31,964 nt of DNA from NCBI GenBank assembly GCA_002429615.1, contig DJAN01000096.1, positions 1 through 31,964 on the forward strand, given 5' to 3'. Below, one piece after another: positions 31,666-31,964 of this stretch. The notes under the pieces are model-generated. The model saw only the letters and a list, made by a program, of their open reading frames with translations, had not been told where the DNA came from and ran no database searches. This DNA is from Lysobacteraceae bacterium UBA6001 (GTDB lineage: Bacteria; Pseudomonadota; Gammaproteobacteria; Xanthomonadales; Xanthomonadaceae). How positions within the stretch are numbered: position 1 is the stretch's first letter; every line of letters starts with the position of its first letter. A program made the translations under genes and the position numbers.

Positions 31666-31964
31666 TTACTGAGCCGGTTTGAAATCGAAGGGAATTTCCA
31701 GCGCACCGGCCACTGCATGGCCATCGCGCTGCGCCGGCTGGAAGTGCCAATCACGCACCGCTTCCATGGCCGCGCGGTCGAGATCGCGCGAGCCGCTGCG
31801 CTCCACCAGCGCCACGCCGGAGGGCGTGCCGCTCGCATCGACTTCTACGCGGACCACCACGGTGCCGCGGTCGCCACGTCGCAATGCGGCCGGCGGATAT
31901 TCCGGCGGCGGCGACTGGCCGGGCACCGGCACCGGACGATCACCGGGTGCCAGCGCCGCGGCCG
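31666..31964 (-). CDS. TonB family protein, copy 2, partial at window end
   Basis: About 99 C-terminal residues are present; the reading frame runs open through the window edge, so the start and any membrane helix are missing. The TonB C-terminal domain is clear: SPPPEYPPAALRRGDRGTVV, then VEVDASGTPSGVALVERSGS, RDLDRAAMEAVRDWHFQPAQ and a final IPFDFKPAQ. It is closely similar to copy 1 (shared AVRDW/TVRDW-x-F-x-PA, R-DLDRA, G-AVA, P-DF ends), pointing to a tandem duplication. A GTG at 31932 is in frame but would cut into the domain linker and is not taken as the start. Confidence 0.82.
   Translation of the reverse strand, partial: AAALAPGDRPVPVPGQSPPPEYPPAALRRGDRGTVVVRVEVDASGTPSGVALVERSGSRDLDRAAMEAVRDWHFQPAQRDGHAVAGALEIPFDFKPAQ

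Noticed and set aside
31932..31964. GTG at 31932 as the real start of TonB-domain copy 2
   Set aside because: The frame is open to the window edge and this start would leave the protein without a membrane anchor, so a partial gene is preferred.

Overview
The window looks like a chromosomal segment of a high-GC gammaproteobacterium of the family Xanthomonadaceae (Xanthomonas / Stenotrophomonas / Pseudoxanthomonas / Luteimonas group). The grounds are protein resemblance, the mtnA-gyrA and serC-pheA-aroA gene groups, a GyrA with Gln83, the five-enzyme hut pathway, and many copies of a 24-bp REP hairpin (core GTAGGAGCGGCTTCAGCCGC). The genus cannot be fixed from sequence alone. No rRNA, tRNA, CRISPR array, insertion sequence or phage gene was seen.

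Layout. 1-4737: tail of a three-repeat DUF3011 protein, mtnA (methionine salvage) and gyrA. 5057-10080: membrane PQQ glucose dehydrogenase (gcd) and a secreted GH92 alpha-mannosidase-type enzyme with a LacI-like operator upstream. 10172-11336 (minus): a two-gene cassette of a HipA-like kinase and a DUF3037 protein. 11621-14110: a secreted S9 peptidase. 14145-14592 (minus): two small genes not normally annotated, an 83-residue Gly-rich peptide with a textbook double-glycine-type leader and a small membrane protein behind it. They are read here as a bacteriocin-like precursor and a candidate immunity protein. Three stacked hairpins lie upstream; one sequesters the ribosome-binding site and another ends the hut operon.

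14729-22212: a complete histidine-utilisation locus. hutI-hutH-hutG-hutU (minus) and hutF-hutC (plus) diverge from a 61-bp control region holding a HutC-type dyad. HutF plus HutG means formiminoglutamate goes to formylglutamate and then glutamate plus formate, the five-step route. 22213-22592 is a REP cluster. 22593-27182: a membrane-anchored Mrr-like nuclease, two polyhydroxyalkanoate-granule genes, an FHA-domain membrane protein, and msrPQ (periplasmic methionine sulfoxide repair). 27351-30967: serC, pheA, aroA (serine and aromatic amino acid biosynthesis). 30992-31964 (minus): two tandem TonB C-terminal-domain proteins, the second cut by the window end.

Main points for a second look are the bacteriocin-like pair and its structured leader, the HipA-like/DUF3037 cassette, a 76-bp composite REP element present twice, hairpins built over minus-strand stop codons at gene junctions, and a probably leaderless mtnA promoter.
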